Virus record (IMG/VR): IMGVR_UViG_3300017743_000014
Coordinates: 1 to 51,907 of that record
DNA length: 51,907 bases
Strand: one strand, 5' to 3'
Origin: a virus
Below the pieces are notes generated by a model. The model did no database searches. It was not told the DNA's origin and saw only the letters and a program-made list of their open reading frames with translations. Position 1 is the first letter of the stretch. Every line of letters starts with the position of its first letter. Positions 7,362-16,493 of this stretch are shown here, one piece after another. The position numbers and the translations under genes are program-made.

Positions 7362-7778
7362 ATGTTTGAGGCAGCATTAGTTTGCATGACTATGGCAGTT
7401 TACTTTGAAGCGAGAGGTGAGCCTCTTGTTGGGCAGTCAGCCGTAGCTCATGTCATTATGAATAGGGTTGAGGATGAACGCTATCCTGATAGTGTTTGTG
7501 AGGTTGTGAAGCAAGGACCAACCTACAAGTGGGCAAACTTCCCGATCCGTCACAAATGCCAGTTTAGCTTTTACTGTGATGGAATGTCTGATCAACCTAA
7601 AGATGAAGATGCTTACAGATGGGCTGAGATGATATCGTTTGGTGCTTTGACTGGAAGAACATATGACCCAACAGAAGGTGCCACTCACTATCACGCCTAC
7701 TACGTCAATCCCTCTTGGGCTCAAACAAAGCACATGACAGTTCGTATCAACGACCACATATTTTATGCTTGGGACTAA
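7362..7778 (+). CDS. SleB-like cell wall hydrolase (Hydrolase_2 family)
   Basis: 138 aa, close to the size of the Hydrolase_2 catalytic domain, a lytic transglycosylase/amidase-like peptidoglycan hydrolase. The conserved helix YFEARGEPLVGQSAVAHVIM with NRV follows at once from the N-terminus; E16 is the expected catalytic residue. The C-terminal GATHYHAYYVNPSWA and the final H-x-FY also fit the family. There is no signal peptide, although the first 15 residues are fairly hydrophobic. TGAGAAAGGA sits at 7347-7356. It is encoded far from the lysis cassette at 20.7-22.0 kb, so it may serve entry, superinfection control or an alternative lysis step. Confidence 0.85.
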   Translation: MFEAALVCMTMAVYFEARGEPLVGQSAVAHVIMNRVEDERYPDSVCEVVKQGPTYKWANFPIRHKCQFSFYCDGMSDQPKDEDAYRWAEMISFGALTGRTYDPTEGATHYHAYYVNPSWAQTKHMTVRINDHIFYAWD

Positions 7779-7782
7779 CACA

Positions 7783-7800
7783 TTGCATTGCCCAATGCAA
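7783..7800. other. perfect inverted repeat downstream of the SleB-like gene
   Basis: TTGCATTG at 7783-7790 and CAATGCAA at 7793-7800 form a stem directly after the stop codon. No U-tract follows (CCAATCGTTG). Possible transcript-end stabiliser or weak terminator before the next promoter. Confidence 0.4.
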
Positions 7801-7864
7801 CCAATCGTTGAAGAAGAAAATTATAAGTCCTTGAAAAAGAACGAAACAAATATCACTTTCTTTG

Positions 7865-7893
7865 TTGCCTTTTGCATCAAAAAAGCCGATACT
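7865..7893 (+). promoter_or_regulatory. repeated early promoter, copy 2
   Basis: TTGCCT at 7865-7870, 17-bp spacer, GATACT at 7888-7893. ATAAGTCCTTGAAAA (about 7823) and ATCACTTTCTTTG (7852) lie upstream, and the leader AAGGTAAAGAGTTACTGAGAAAGG lies downstream. Near-identical to the promoter at 45337-45365 on the other strand. Confidence 0.78.
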
Positions 7894-7928
7894 AAGAAGG
7901 TAAAGAGTTACTGAGAAAGGAAAGAATC

Positions 7929-8702
7929 ATGAATTTCAAATGGATGACAGAGCAGGATGGTGATTTGTTTCGTAGCCTAAAGGGTCTTGTAAACAATGGT
8001 GGCTTTTTCAAGTCATCAGGTCAGGCAGCATTTTTTGAGAAGCGTGTTAAAGATGGCTGTCCTCACATTGGTCCATGCACTGCTTGGGATGCTTCTGTTG
8101 AGATTGCTGAAGGTCAGTACGCAGTCATCTGCGAGGGTCTGATCGGTATCACTGGTGACGACAACAGCTGGGGCAGTCGTTCACGTCGCAAGGCTTGGAT
8201 CTTCCTCATGGACAGCATGGGTGTTGTGGCTATGTTCATCGGTCGCTGCAAACACTACAGCGATGGATCTTCCCCGAATGGTGAAAAGACTGTTCGTGAG
8301 TTCGTCCGCACTGATGATGGTCGTGCGCAGGAGCTTGCCAAGACTTGGGCAGATGAGCGTGCCGCAAAAACCAAAGCCATTGGCGACAAGCGTTCTGCTT
8401 CCGAGCATGTTGGTGAGGTTGGCGAGCGTATCGTGATTGAAGGTTTCGCTAGACTCATCACTTCTTTTGACAATGCATATGGCACCAGCTACATGTACAT
8501 GATTGAGGACGCAAATGGCAATGCCTATAAATTTATCGGCAAAGGCATTCACACCTCAGAGCAGAGTGCTGATCGTCGCATTGCTTTTAAGTTGAAGGCA
8601 AAGTTCACTGTTAAGGCTCACGACGAATACAACGGCCAGAAGCAGACTGTGGTCAACCGCCCAAAGCTCATTGAGAACGAATCATTAGGAGTTGCGGCAT
8701 GA
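7929..8702 (+). CDS. phage protein with C-terminal OB-fold-like domain, possible ssDNA-binding protein
   Basis: 257 aa. The N-terminal ~150 residues are unrecognised. Residues about 160-250 read like a small OB fold: IVIEGFARLITSFDN, then SYMYMIEDANGNAYKFIG, FKLKAKFTVKAHDEYNG, and TVVNRPKLI, a pattern I associate with phage proteins of unknown function that may bind nucleic acid. It is expressed from its own repeated promoter with TGAGAAAGGA (7911-7920), which would suit a protein needed in large amounts such as an SSB. Its stop overlaps the next start (ATGA). Confidence 0.5.
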   Translation: MNFKWMTEQDGDLFRSLKGLVNNGGFFKSSGQAAFFEKRVKDGCPHIGPCTAWDASVEIAEGQYAVICEGLIGITGDDNSWGSRSRRKAWIFLMDSMGVVAMFIGRCKHYSDGSSPNGEKTVREFVRTDDGRAQELAKTWADERAAKTKAIGDKRSASEHVGEVGERIVIEGFARLITSFDNAYGTSYMYMIEDANGNAYKFIGKGIHTSEQSADRRIAFKLKAKFTVKAHDEYNGQKQTVVNRPKLIENESLGVAA

Positions 8703-8920
8703 TTAGTTGGCACAATGCTCCCGAGTATTCTTATAAAGGATACATTTATAAACCAGATGTTGATGAATACGATGATGGGGTTCGAAAGGCTTGGCACAAC
8801 ATAGTCAGAAGAGAGAACCCTGATGTTGTTGTCTTTACAACCAACCACTCGCCATACAGATGGATGACAGAAAGTGATTTCAAAGATTTTATAAACAGGA
8901 TGGAAAAAGTGACAGCTTAA
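8699..8920 (+). CDS. hypothetical 73-aa protein
   Basis: Starts by ATGA overlap with the OB-fold gene and ends by TAATG overlap with the helicase, so it is translationally coupled on both sides. The sequence is rich in Tyr, Asp and Trp (YSYKGYIYKPDVDEYDDG) with no signal or membrane segment. No family recognised. Confidence 0.6.
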   Translation: MISWHNAPEYSYKGYIYKPDVDEYDDGVRKAWHNIVRRENPDVVVFTTNHSPYRWMTESDFKDFINRMEKVTA

Positions 8921-10611
8921 TGATAATACAAAAAGCAAAAGGCAAGCACCTCATAGCTAGGGTTGCGCTAGATGGCAACTCAATACAAAAACTTTCCTCC
9001 CTCCCAGGATTTAAAAAGTGGGTCGGGAGGGATTTGCTTTTTGCACCAACTGGTGCCAACATTGAGCACATTCACAAGTTTTGGCCAGACGCACATTGGT
9101 CTGTTGATGCTATGCCTGTGCTTGAAGAATATATTGAGACTCTTCGGGAAGCTGAGCAAAACCGAGAAGACAAAAGCAAGCCTGTTGAAGATCTCGGTGA
9201 CTTCATGTTTAAGACTCGTCCCTTTGATCATCAACGTAAAGCCTTTTATCTTTCCCGAGACAAAGAGTCGTTTGCACTTTTGATGGAGCAAGGCACAGGC
9301 AAAACAAAAGTAGTGCTTGACAATGCGGCATATCTTTACGGAAAAGGCAAGATAACAGCTCTTGTTGTTATAGCTCCCAATGGTGTTCACCGAAACTGGC
9401 TTAGCAAAGAGATACCAGATCATATGCCTGACTGGTGCCCAACAAAGCCAGTTTATTATTACTCAGGCATGACTAAAAAAGAAACAGAAGCCTTTGATGA
9501 GGTTCTGGCTGAAACAGAGATGCTAAAAGTCTTTAGCTTCAATGTTGAGGCTTTTGTGAGCGACAAAGCTACAAACTTCATGAAGAGAGTTCTTTTAAGC
9601 AACGAGGTAATGCTTGTTGTTGATGAAAGTTCCCGCATCAAACGTCCAGGAGCCAAGCGAACAAAGATCATAACTAAATTTTCAAACATGGCTAAATATC
9701 GTCGGATAATGACAGGCACACCAGTGACCAAAGGACCAGAAGACATTTACAGCCAGTTCAAGTTCCTTGATCATCAGATCCTAGGATATGACAGCTTTTA
9801 CTCATTCAGAGCTCGCTATTGCATCATGGGTGGTTTTGAGAACAAACAGATCGTCTCGTATCAAAACATTGATGAGCTAACGAGGAACATTGAAGGTCAT
9901 TCATTCAGAGTTCTTAAAAAAGATTGCCTAGACTTGCCTGAGAAAATATATCAGCGTCACCCTGTTGACCTATCCCCAAAACAACGCAAGCTCTACAATC
10001 AGCTTCGCAAAGACTTCATAGCAGAACTAGAGGGTGAGCAGATTGATGCTCCAGAAGCAATAACTAGGTTGCTCAGGCTTCAGCAGATTGTTTGCGGGTG
10101 GTTCCCAATGGAAGAAGAGGTGAAGCCAATTGATGAAAAGAATCCTCGTTTGCAGGCTCTTTTGGATATTCTTAGCGACATTGAGTGCAAAGTAATCATA
10201 TGGGCACGATTTAAAGCTGATTTAAGGGTCATAGAGCGTGCTCTTGGGGAGTTGGCAGTGGCTTACCACGGAGAGGTGTCAAACGACCAGCGAGCGATCT
10301 CCGTAGAGCGATTTCAGAATGACCCGAAGATACGTTATTTTATAGGTCAGCCGCAGTCGGGTGGAATCGGTTTGACGCTGACAGCTGCAGAGTGTGCCAT
10401 CTATTATTCAAATAGCTTTGATCTTGAGACTCGCCTTCAATCCGAGGACAGGTGCCACCGCATCGGCACAAAGAATAATGTCACTTACATTGATTTGGAA
10501 TCACCAAAAACAATTGACACAAAAATCATCAAAGCTCTGAGAAGCAAAAAGAGCCTAGCTGATATTGTAACAAAAGACCCCATATCATTATTTTTAACAG
10601 ACGAGGACTGA
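8920..10611 (+). CDS. SNF2-type superfamily 2 helicase
   Basis: 563-aa ATP-dependent DNA translocase or helicase. Q-like motif PFDHQ at 101-105, Walker A EQGTGKTK at 123-130, Walker B VVDESSRIK near 230, motif III MTGTPVTKG, and motif VI SEDRCHRIG near 505, the SNF2 (QxxxRxHRIGQ-like) form. The first 90 residues are an extra N-terminal region with a WSVDAMPVLEEYIETL-type segment, probably a HARP-like or accessory domain. It is followed without a gap by a VRR-NUC-like nuclease, a pairing common in phage replication and recombination modules. Confidence 0.92.
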   Translation: MIIQKAKGKHLIARVALDGNSIQKLSSLPGFKKWVGRDLLFAPTGANIEHIHKFWPDAHWSVDAMPVLEEYIETLREAEQNREDKSKPVEDLGDFMFKTRPFDHQRKAFYLSRDKESFALLMEQGTGKTKVVLDNAAYLYGKGKITALVVIAPNGVHRNWLSKEIPDHMPDWCPTKPVYYYSGMTKKETEAFDEVLAETEMLKVFSFNVEAFVSDKATNFMKRVLLSNEVMLVVDESSRIKRPGAKRTKIITKFSNMAKYRRIMTGTPVTKGPEDIYSQFKFLDHQILGYDSFYSFRARYCIMGGFENKQIVSYQNIDELTRNIEGHSFRVLKKDCLDLPEKIYQRHPVDLSPKQRKLYNQLRKDFIAELEGEQIDAPEAITRLLRLQQIVCGWFPMEEEVKPIDEKNPRLQALLDILSDIECKVIIWARFKADLRVIERALGELAVAYHGEVSNDQRAISVERFQNDPKIRYFIGQPQSGGIGLTLTAAECAIYYSNSFDLETRLQSEDRCHRIGTKNNVTYIDLESPKTIDTKIIKALRSKKSLADIVTKDPISLFLTDED

Positions 10612-11022
10612 ATGAGCGAAAAAAACTTTTGGGTGCTGTTGCGCACTTCAATGAGAAAATTAAAAATGTATAGAGTTGAGAACAGGGTTATGAAAGGAAT
10701 GCCTGATGTTCATTACATACGTGAGGGAAGCTCTGGCTGGATAGAATTAAAATATATGAAGAGTTGGCCAAAGACCCGCATGTCAACAGGATTAAAATTG
10801 AATCAATCTTTCTGGCTAAAGGAATACGACGAACACAAAGGCAAGTGTTGGATCCTTATAAGAGTCGGTAGAGACTTCATAGGCCTAATAAATGGCAACA
10901 ATGCAAAAAGGCTTTTTGACAGACCATCAAGAAAAGATTTTTTTGAAATGCTTGATTACAAAAAGATGGGCAACATGACCAAGGAAGATTGGGACGAGCT
11001 TCAGGCTATCTTGATTGCTTGA
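10612..11022 (+). CDS. VRR-NUC-like PD-(D/E)XK nuclease
   Basis: 136 aa. The compact nuclease core is visible: VMKGMPDVHYI gives the GxPD aspartate, and SSGWIELKYM gives the E-x-K of the (D/E)XK motif, as in VRR-NUC and phage endonuclease I-like proteins. Its ATG directly follows the helicase stop, so the two are probably made together and may act as a helicase-nuclease pair on branched DNA. The last 17 bases overlap the convergent minus-strand gene. Confidence 0.82.
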   Translation: MSEKNFWVLLRTSMRKLKMYRVENRVMKGMPDVHYIREGSSGWIELKYMKSWPKTRMSTGLKLNQSFWLKEYDEHKGKCWILIRVGRDFIGLINGNNAKRLFDRPSRKDFFEMLDYKKMGNMTKEDWDELQAILIA

Positions 11023-11449
11023 GTATATAAAGCCACCAGACAAATGCAACAAGAATAGCTACACCGATCGCTATGATGCCAGCGACAGCTATATATTCTA
11101 TGACCTCTTGCCGTCGTCTTTTTGCAAGCTCTTCTTGAACCCTGCGTGACTTTCTTGCTTCAACCAAGAATCTTTGATAATCACTCCATAGTCCAGGACG
11201 CCCTGACCAAATCATAAATTGTTTCAGCTGGTCTTCTTGTTCTCTGATTTTTTCAAGAGCCATAAACTCTTCAAGGTCTGACCCGCCAACCCCACCACGT
11301 TTTTTCTTATTGCCTTTACGTTGAAGCTCTTCTTTGGCTGTCACAAAGTTGGCTATTGCTGAGCCAGCCGCAGTTAGCTCTCGTCCGTTTTGGACGCAAC
11401 TTTTGATTACTGCGAATGCGGCATTTGCTGCAGCAAGTTCTGCTAACAT
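11006..11449 (-). CDS. virion-associated membrane-anchored protein (internal virion protein candidate)
   Basis: 147 aa. An Ala-rich N-terminal helix (MLAELAAANAAFAVIKSCV) precedes a charged middle and coiled region (EEFMALEKIREQEDQLKQF, VQEELAKRRRQEVIEY), and a single membrane helix, about residues 120-142 (VAGIIAIGVAILVAFVWWLY). It is the last gene of the late block, next to two large internal virion proteins, so a role in the ejection apparatus or membrane crossing is plausible. It converges with the nuclease gene, overlapping 17 bases, with no terminator visible between them. Confidence 0.6.
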   Translation of the reverse strand: MLAELAAANAAFAVIKSCVQNGRELTAAGSAIANFVTAKEELQRKGNKKKRGGVGGSDLEEFMALEKIREQEDQLKQFMIWSGRPGLWSDYQRFLVEARKSRRVQEELAKRRRQEVIEYIAVAGIIAIGVAILVAFVWWLYILKQSR

Positions 11450-11450
11450 G

Positions 11451-13709
11451 TTACTGCGATTGAGCTGACTGATTCAGCTTGTTGATTACTGATGGGGGTG
11501 CAGACTCTATTATTGATTGAAGTGATGGAGAAGAAACTTCGTCTCCCATTTCTTCAACAACTGTTGGCCTTGTTGATATGGACAATGCGGAGGTGAACAA
11601 AGGCATATTGGTTCTTCTTAAATATTGCCTTGTTGCGTCTTTTGCGGCACCTGTGGCTTTTATGCCTTCAATCGCGTCAACTGCATCCCTACCAACAATT
11701 GGCACTATCCTCGCATAGTTAAGCAAGCCATTGCGAGCCAAACCTGACAAAACTGTGTAGCCTGAGTTTGAAGGATTCAATTTTACTTCAGCCCAAAGTG
11801 TAGGCATCACATCATTGCGGAACTGGCTTACACGTGCAATCTCATCAGGACTAAAGAGCAGACCTGTGATCGCTTTGTTTTTGACGAACACATCATCATA
11901 GTTGTTAACGATATTTGTGCGGGTGACACCAGACTTGCCAGACCCTGAGAATGCTTTCTCAAGAACTGCGTCTTTGGCTAATGCAACCACTTCTGAATAT
12001 TGATCTTCAGGCAGTGCTGCCTTCAGTTTATTCAAGACCAAACCCATTGATTGATTCGGGTTAAATTTTGCATGACCGAAGAATGCATTCACAACTTGCT
12101 TGGGGGTGAAGTTCTCATTTGTGATCATTGTTAGTATTCTGTTGGCTGCTTTTTCTTGAGCATCTTTGCCTGTGGCTTTTCCTGTCAGTCCGATGTACTG
12201 CCTGTAAAGGTCTGTGGCCTCTTTAAGCGAATCAAGAACAGCTTGGTCACCAGTCATAAAGCCTGATTCAATTCCATCAAAGACAGCTTGATCAACTTCT
12301 GTTTTAATTTTTCCGAGAGCCAATGCCTCTGGTGATCCTGCTTCTGCTGTCCTCATTGCTCTGTTAAGGCTTTTTTGATAACCATGCAAGATATTAAGTG
12401 GCGAACCTTTGAAACGAGGATTTTGGGCGAGCTTGTTAATTTTTTTCAAGTAGTCAATCTCACGCTTGAGCAAAGACATATCACCAAGCTCTCTGGCTGT
12501 AATGCCAAGTCCATCAGGGCTAAGCACTGAATCAAGAGCACGTTGAGAAGTCGTCAAAACTCCATCGCGAGTCATCACAGGCTGAAACTCAGACCCTTGA
12601 ACAACATCATAGGCTTTGCCTGCTCTGGCTTTAAGGCTTGCTGCGGCTGATACGCCTGTTGCTTGAATCTCTTCAGCGACTGCCGTTGGCACATCTGCGG
12701 CATCTGTTATTGCTGGGCGACCTGTTCCAAACTCATCAGCCAAAGCTGCTGCATCAGCCCTAATCTCATCAAGCTGACGCTCATCAAAACCACGAATAAT
12801 GTTTGCGGCAACTGGGTTAGTTCCTGGAGCACGACGCATAACGTCTTCAGACTCAAGATCTGGAGTGACCTTTTCAGTTGGTCCAGATTTCCTGTCAGGC
12901 AGAGGTGCGGTACGTTGCCCGACTGTCAGTGGGTACTTTGATGTTTGTATGTTCTTAGGCTCAAACCTTGGGAAAACTTTCGCCACAGTTTCGGAGACTG
13001 TGCTTGTGCCTGCTCTCAGAGCTTTGCTTGTGCCTTTGATTACTGGTGGTGCCAGAACATCAATAGCTACGCCCAAACCTGTAGCCACCCCGACATCACC
13101 AGCAACATCACCCATGTCTTGATCTTTGGCTTTTGTTGTTTCGGGTGTAAGCAATGCCTCACCAGCTTGCCCAGCCAACTCTGTGGCAGAGTATGCACCA
13201 GTTCCGCGAAGGATTGTTTGAACTATATTTTTTGCACCACTGACAAATTTACTAGCAGGTGCGAACTTAATTATCTCACCAGTCAGAGTCCCGATGTCTT
13301 GGCCAGAGAATCCTGGCTTGTTTACATAATATGGCTTGTCATTCCAAACAATCATAGGGTTGTCAAACTTATCAACAAATGCTCCACCCCAGCGTTCATC
13401 GTCGCCAAAGGTGTCTTCCATGATTTCAGCTTTACCAAAGTCGTCACGAGCGAACATTAGCTTGTTGTTCATCATGAATGCTTCAAAGAATCCTGGAGCT
13501 GCATCGCCCATGTCTGTTGTTTCAGGAATGTTCGGGAACTCAATCGGGATGCCCTCGCCAGTAGCAGCTGCATATATGCCTCCAGGAAGAGCAGCAATGT
13601 CTTCCCAAAGACTAGTTTCGTTTGCCTCAACAACTTGCTCTGCCTCAGGAGTCGGGTTGTTCCCTACATTAACACCGCCAGCACCAGCTGGTAAAGGAAT
13701 TCCTGCCAT
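11451..13709 (-). CDS. large internal virion / DNA-ejection protein
   Basis: 752 aa from the ATG at 13709, which overlaps the preceding stop (TAATG); an upstream in-frame ATG at 13727 lies inside the previous gene. Long predicted helical stretches with Ala/Gly-rich segments occupy residues 170-240 (VAGDVGVATGLGVAIDVLAP). Size, order (next to other internal proteins at the end of the late block) and composition suit a podovirus ejection protein comparable in role, not sequence, to T7 gp15/gp16. No lysozyme motif seen. Confidence 0.6.
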   Translation of the reverse strand: MAGIPLPAGAGGVNVGNNPTPEAEQVVEANETSLWEDIAALPGGIYAAATGEGIPIEFPNIPETTDMGDAAPGFFEAFMMNNKLMFARDDFGKAEIMEDTFGDDERWGGAFVDKFDNPMIVWNDKPYYVNKPGFSGQDIGTLTGEIIKFAPASKFVSGAKNIVQTILRGTGAYSATELAGQAGEALLTPETTKAKDQDMGDVAGDVGVATGLGVAIDVLAPPVIKGTSKALRAGTSTVSETVAKVFPRFEPKNIQTSKYPLTVGQRTAPLPDRKSGPTEKVTPDLESEDVMRRAPGTNPVAANIIRGFDERQLDEIRADAAALADEFGTGRPAITDAADVPTAVAEEIQATGVSAAASLKARAGKAYDVVQGSEFQPVMTRDGVLTTSQRALDSVLSPDGLGITARELGDMSLLKREIDYLKKINKLAQNPRFKGSPLNILHGYQKSLNRAMRTAEAGSPEALALGKIKTEVDQAVFDGIESGFMTGDQAVLDSLKEATDLYRQYIGLTGKATGKDAQEKAANRILTMITNENFTPKQVVNAFFGHAKFNPNQSMGLVLNKLKAALPEDQYSEVVALAKDAVLEKAFSGSGKSGVTRTNIVNNYDDVFVKNKAITGLLFSPDEIARVSQFRNDVMPTLWAEVKLNPSNSGYTVLSGLARNGLLNYARIVPIVGRDAVDAIEGIKATGAAKDATRQYLRRTNMPLFTSALSISTRPTVVEEMGDEVSSPSLQSIIESAPPSVINKLNQSAQSQ

Positions 13710-15379
13710 TAGTTTGTGCCTCCCCAACCTTTAATTATGTATGGCGAGTTTGAATCAAATATGCCATTGTTGATTATTACAGACCCATCAGGCAGTCCGT
13801 TATAAAACTCAAGGACAGCTTCTTCATCAGAGGGATCGCCTAAGAATTTTTCAAAGATTCCTGTATCATTTGTCCCCAGAGCTGCGTTAACTTCTTTCAT
13901 GCTGCTATATTCACCCGAAGTTAAAAGTTCTGTCTCAAGTTGATTGAGCCTAACTCCATTTTCAGCCATCTTTTTAAAAGCATACAAAGAGATATAGTTG
14001 GCTTCAGGAGTGTTGCCGAGGTATAATGCTGCTTGCTGGTAGGCTTTAAATTCCATATCGGAAGTTGAACCAGAACCAACAGGACGCATCTTAGGAGCCA
14101 AGAAGTTTGAAGTCGCTTGCAAAGTCTCAAGACCCATAACTTCAGGATCATTGATCCCAAACGACTGATTAAATATCTGCTTGAATGGGAGCAGTGCTTG
14201 ATTAAGACGACCTGTTTCAACTTTACCAGACAACAATAGGCTCATCGCCTCATCAACCCTCGGGATAACCTCACGAGCTGTCGTGTTGTATGTGTCGGCT
14301 GACTTCGCAATGATCGGGAGACGCTTCTCAACATATGTCGTAAAGTATGGAGCTGCTGCACTTTTGGAAGGTGAAAGCTGAAGACTAATGACCTCTCCAT
14401 CTTTGAAGAGTGGGAACACCTCTGTATATACGCCAGCTTGAACGATAGGTTTTCCGACTTGAGCATCTCTTTTTGCTGTAAGTTGATCAACAAAAGATTT
14501 AAACTTAGGATTGTCTTTCGCCATCCCCTGAGAAATAACGAATGCTTTTGCATCTTCCGCAGTCATGTATGTTGCCAGAGTTCCTGCGCTAACAGTCTTG
14601 ATTGTGCTGGTTAAGGATTCAGGCTTGATGTCTGACCAACCACCTTCTTCACTTGTGGAAGAAATGTAATCAGCCTCAGAATAAACTTTTTTCTCTTCAC
14701 CATCTTTGTAAACTGTACGAGCAGAAAACTTTGTAGGTTTGCTGGTCAGGAAGAAGCCACCACCCTGCGCAGCATCAGAGGTCGCAGTTGAATAGGCTTG
14801 TGTTCCTGGAACAACTCTGACAGACTCACCAGAACTGTTATAAAGAGTTACGGCTGGCTGCTTGGTTGTCGGGTCAGCCATCTGGACAGTTCGGAGCAAG
14901 TTGCCTGCTTTGTCCTCAACCCTATAATTATAAAATGTTGCACCTGTTGTTTGATCAATCTTGACTGAACCATCTTCATTAGTCACTGGCTCTGCTCGCT
15001 TGTAGTTTTCGCCTACGCCTGTGCCTGCTGGTGATTTTGTAAGTTGTGCGATGTTAAGAGCTGTTTGAGGAAGAGATGCTTCATACTTCTGCTGGGCTTC
15101 TCTGTCTTTCATTAAATATTGTGCTGGGACGAGTGCTGCTTGACTTGCTGCCCCCAGAGCTGTGGCTCCTGGCTTTGAAGCCTCTGCAGCCATGTTAGTA
15201 AAAAACTGGAATGCAAGTTGTGCGGGTGTTAAGCCTTGTGGCCTTGGCTGAATTGATTGAGCCAGCTGGATGGCATTTGCAACATTATCACGTCCACCGA
15301 ATCCTTTAAGTGCACCCTGCGGGAGATTCAAGATGTTTGTGTTTGATGCTCCTAGGAGTTTATTATCACCAACAGCCAT
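13709..15379 (-). CDS. internal virion protein
   Basis: 556 aa. N-terminal region Ala/Gln-rich and helical (LTPAQLAFQFFTNMAAEA), a middle with short beta-like repeats (KIDQTTGATFYNYRVEDKAG), and a helical C-terminal half. It is coupled to the next gene by TAATG. No catalytic motif seen. Placed with the ejection proteins by position and composition only. Confidence 0.58.
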   Translation of the reverse strand: MAVGDNKLLGASNTNILNLPQGALKGFGGRDNVANAIQLAQSIQPRPQGLTPAQLAFQFFTNMAAEASKPGATALGAASQAALVPAQYLMKDREAQQKYEASLPQTALNIAQLTKSPAGTGVGENYKRAEPVTNEDGSVKIDQTTGATFYNYRVEDKAGNLLRTVQMADPTTKQPAVTLYNSSGESVRVVPGTQAYSTATSDAAQGGGFFLTSKPTKFSARTVYKDGEEKKVYSEADYISSTSEEGGWSDIKPESLTSTIKTVSAGTLATYMTAEDAKAFVISQGMAKDNPKFKSFVDQLTAKRDAQVGKPIVQAGVYTEVFPLFKDGEVISLQLSPSKSAAAPYFTTYVEKRLPIIAKSADTYNTTAREVIPRVDEAMSLLLSGKVETGRLNQALLPFKQIFNQSFGINDPEVMGLETLQATSNFLAPKMRPVGSGSTSDMEFKAYQQAALYLGNTPEANYISLYAFKKMAENGVRLNQLETELLTSGEYSSMKEVNAALGTNDTGIFEKFLGDPSDEEAVLEFYNGLPDGSVIINNGIFDSNSPYIIKGWGGTN

Positions 15380-15383
15380 TCAC

Positions 15384-16493
15384 CTATCTCCCTTGACTCA
15401 TATAGTAAGCACTGGCCAAAGAGCCAAGCCCACCGAGTGTTTGTCCATAAATAGATGGCGTTTGAACATACTGCTGACCCTGAGAAAGAGAGTACTGAGT
15501 TGTCTCATACGGCACACCTTTAAGAGCACCCATAGCAAAGTTAAGCATCTGGAATGGATATTCTCTTTGCTCTACGTAATCTGAATAGGCCAAGTCAAGA
15601 GCCATCTGATCAAGCTTCCTGCGACCTTCTCCAGCAGAAAGCAATCCTGATGCTGCTTGTTCTGTCAATCCTTGAACCAAAGGTGCGAATGTTTGAAGTT
15701 GCTCTGCTGACCTTAGTCTTGAGGCTTCTTGAGTTTCGTAGCCAGCACGTTGTGCGCTCTCAGCCCCAAAACGAGCTTCTCTTTCTGTGTCAAAGTTTGA
15801 ACGCATTACATTCTCAGCTTGGAATCTTGCAGCCCTGTCTCTTTCTGATTGCGCTCTGTCTGCATCGAACCTTTGTGCACCAAACTGCAAACCTTCTGCG
15901 CCAGCTCTAGCACGGATGTCTCCTGCTGCCCTAGCAGTGCGGTCTGCCACTTCCATCTCTCCGAGGAACTGACGAGAACCTCCGAAAGATGATCCTGATC
16001 TTGCACGTTGTTGAATAAGTTGCTGTTGAAGTTGCCTTTCAGCTTCTGCGACTGCTGGGTCTGCGGCAGCTTGATACATGTCTATGAATGGCTGGGCTTG
16101 ATCAAGGCTAAACTGAGCAGATGGTCCACCTACAAGATCTTGCCTACTTGCACCTTCATATTCTTGGCCAAGAAGATCAGCACGAGATGCTTGATCATAA
16201 CCACTGCCAAGACGCTGTGTCGCATCATATGCTGCTTTCAAATATGGGTCGTAAACATCAGCACCCTGAGCCAAAAGACCAAAGCCTTGCTGCTCTTCTG
16301 GTGTTAGCTTGCTTCCACCATAGCTGGCGATCCTTGGACCTTGATACCCAGGATAATCACTTTTTGCTAGTTCTGCAGCTTGCTCAAAAAGGGTTCTGCC
16401 TCCTGCAGAAACCCAAGCAGGGATGTCTGTGCCTGTGAGAGTTTCTTCATATGTGGGTAAGTCTTCAACCCCTGTTGTACACAATCCACCCAT
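15384..16493 (-). CDS. coiled-coil virion protein with C-terminal GVPY motif
   Basis: 369 aa. A long central Ala/Arg/Gln-rich coiled coil spans roughly residues 120-290 (QRFDADRAQSERDRAARFQ). The C-terminal REYPFQMLNFAMGALKGVPY followed by Gly/Ser/Gln-rich tail is a recurrent feature of virion proteins in marine podoviruses. It probably belongs to the ejection core or tail. It lies 1 base from the GNAT gene (ATG 16493, stop 16494). Confidence 0.62.
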   Translation of the reverse strand: MGGLCTTGVEDLPTYEETLTGTDIPAWVSAGGRTLFEQAAELAKSDYPGYQGPRIASYGGSKLTPEEQQGFGLLAQGADVYDPYLKAAYDATQRLGSGYDQASRADLLGQEYEGASRQDLVGGPSAQFSLDQAQPFIDMYQAAADPAVAEAERQLQQQLIQQRARSGSSFGGSRQFLGEMEVADRTARAAGDIRARAGAEGLQFGAQRFDADRAQSERDRAARFQAENVMRSNFDTEREARFGAESAQRAGYETQEASRLRSAEQLQTFAPLVQGLTEQAASGLLSAGEGRRKLDQMALDLAYSDYVEQREYPFQMLNFAMGALKGVPYETTQYSLSQGQQYVQTPSIYGQTLGGLGSLASAYYMSQGR

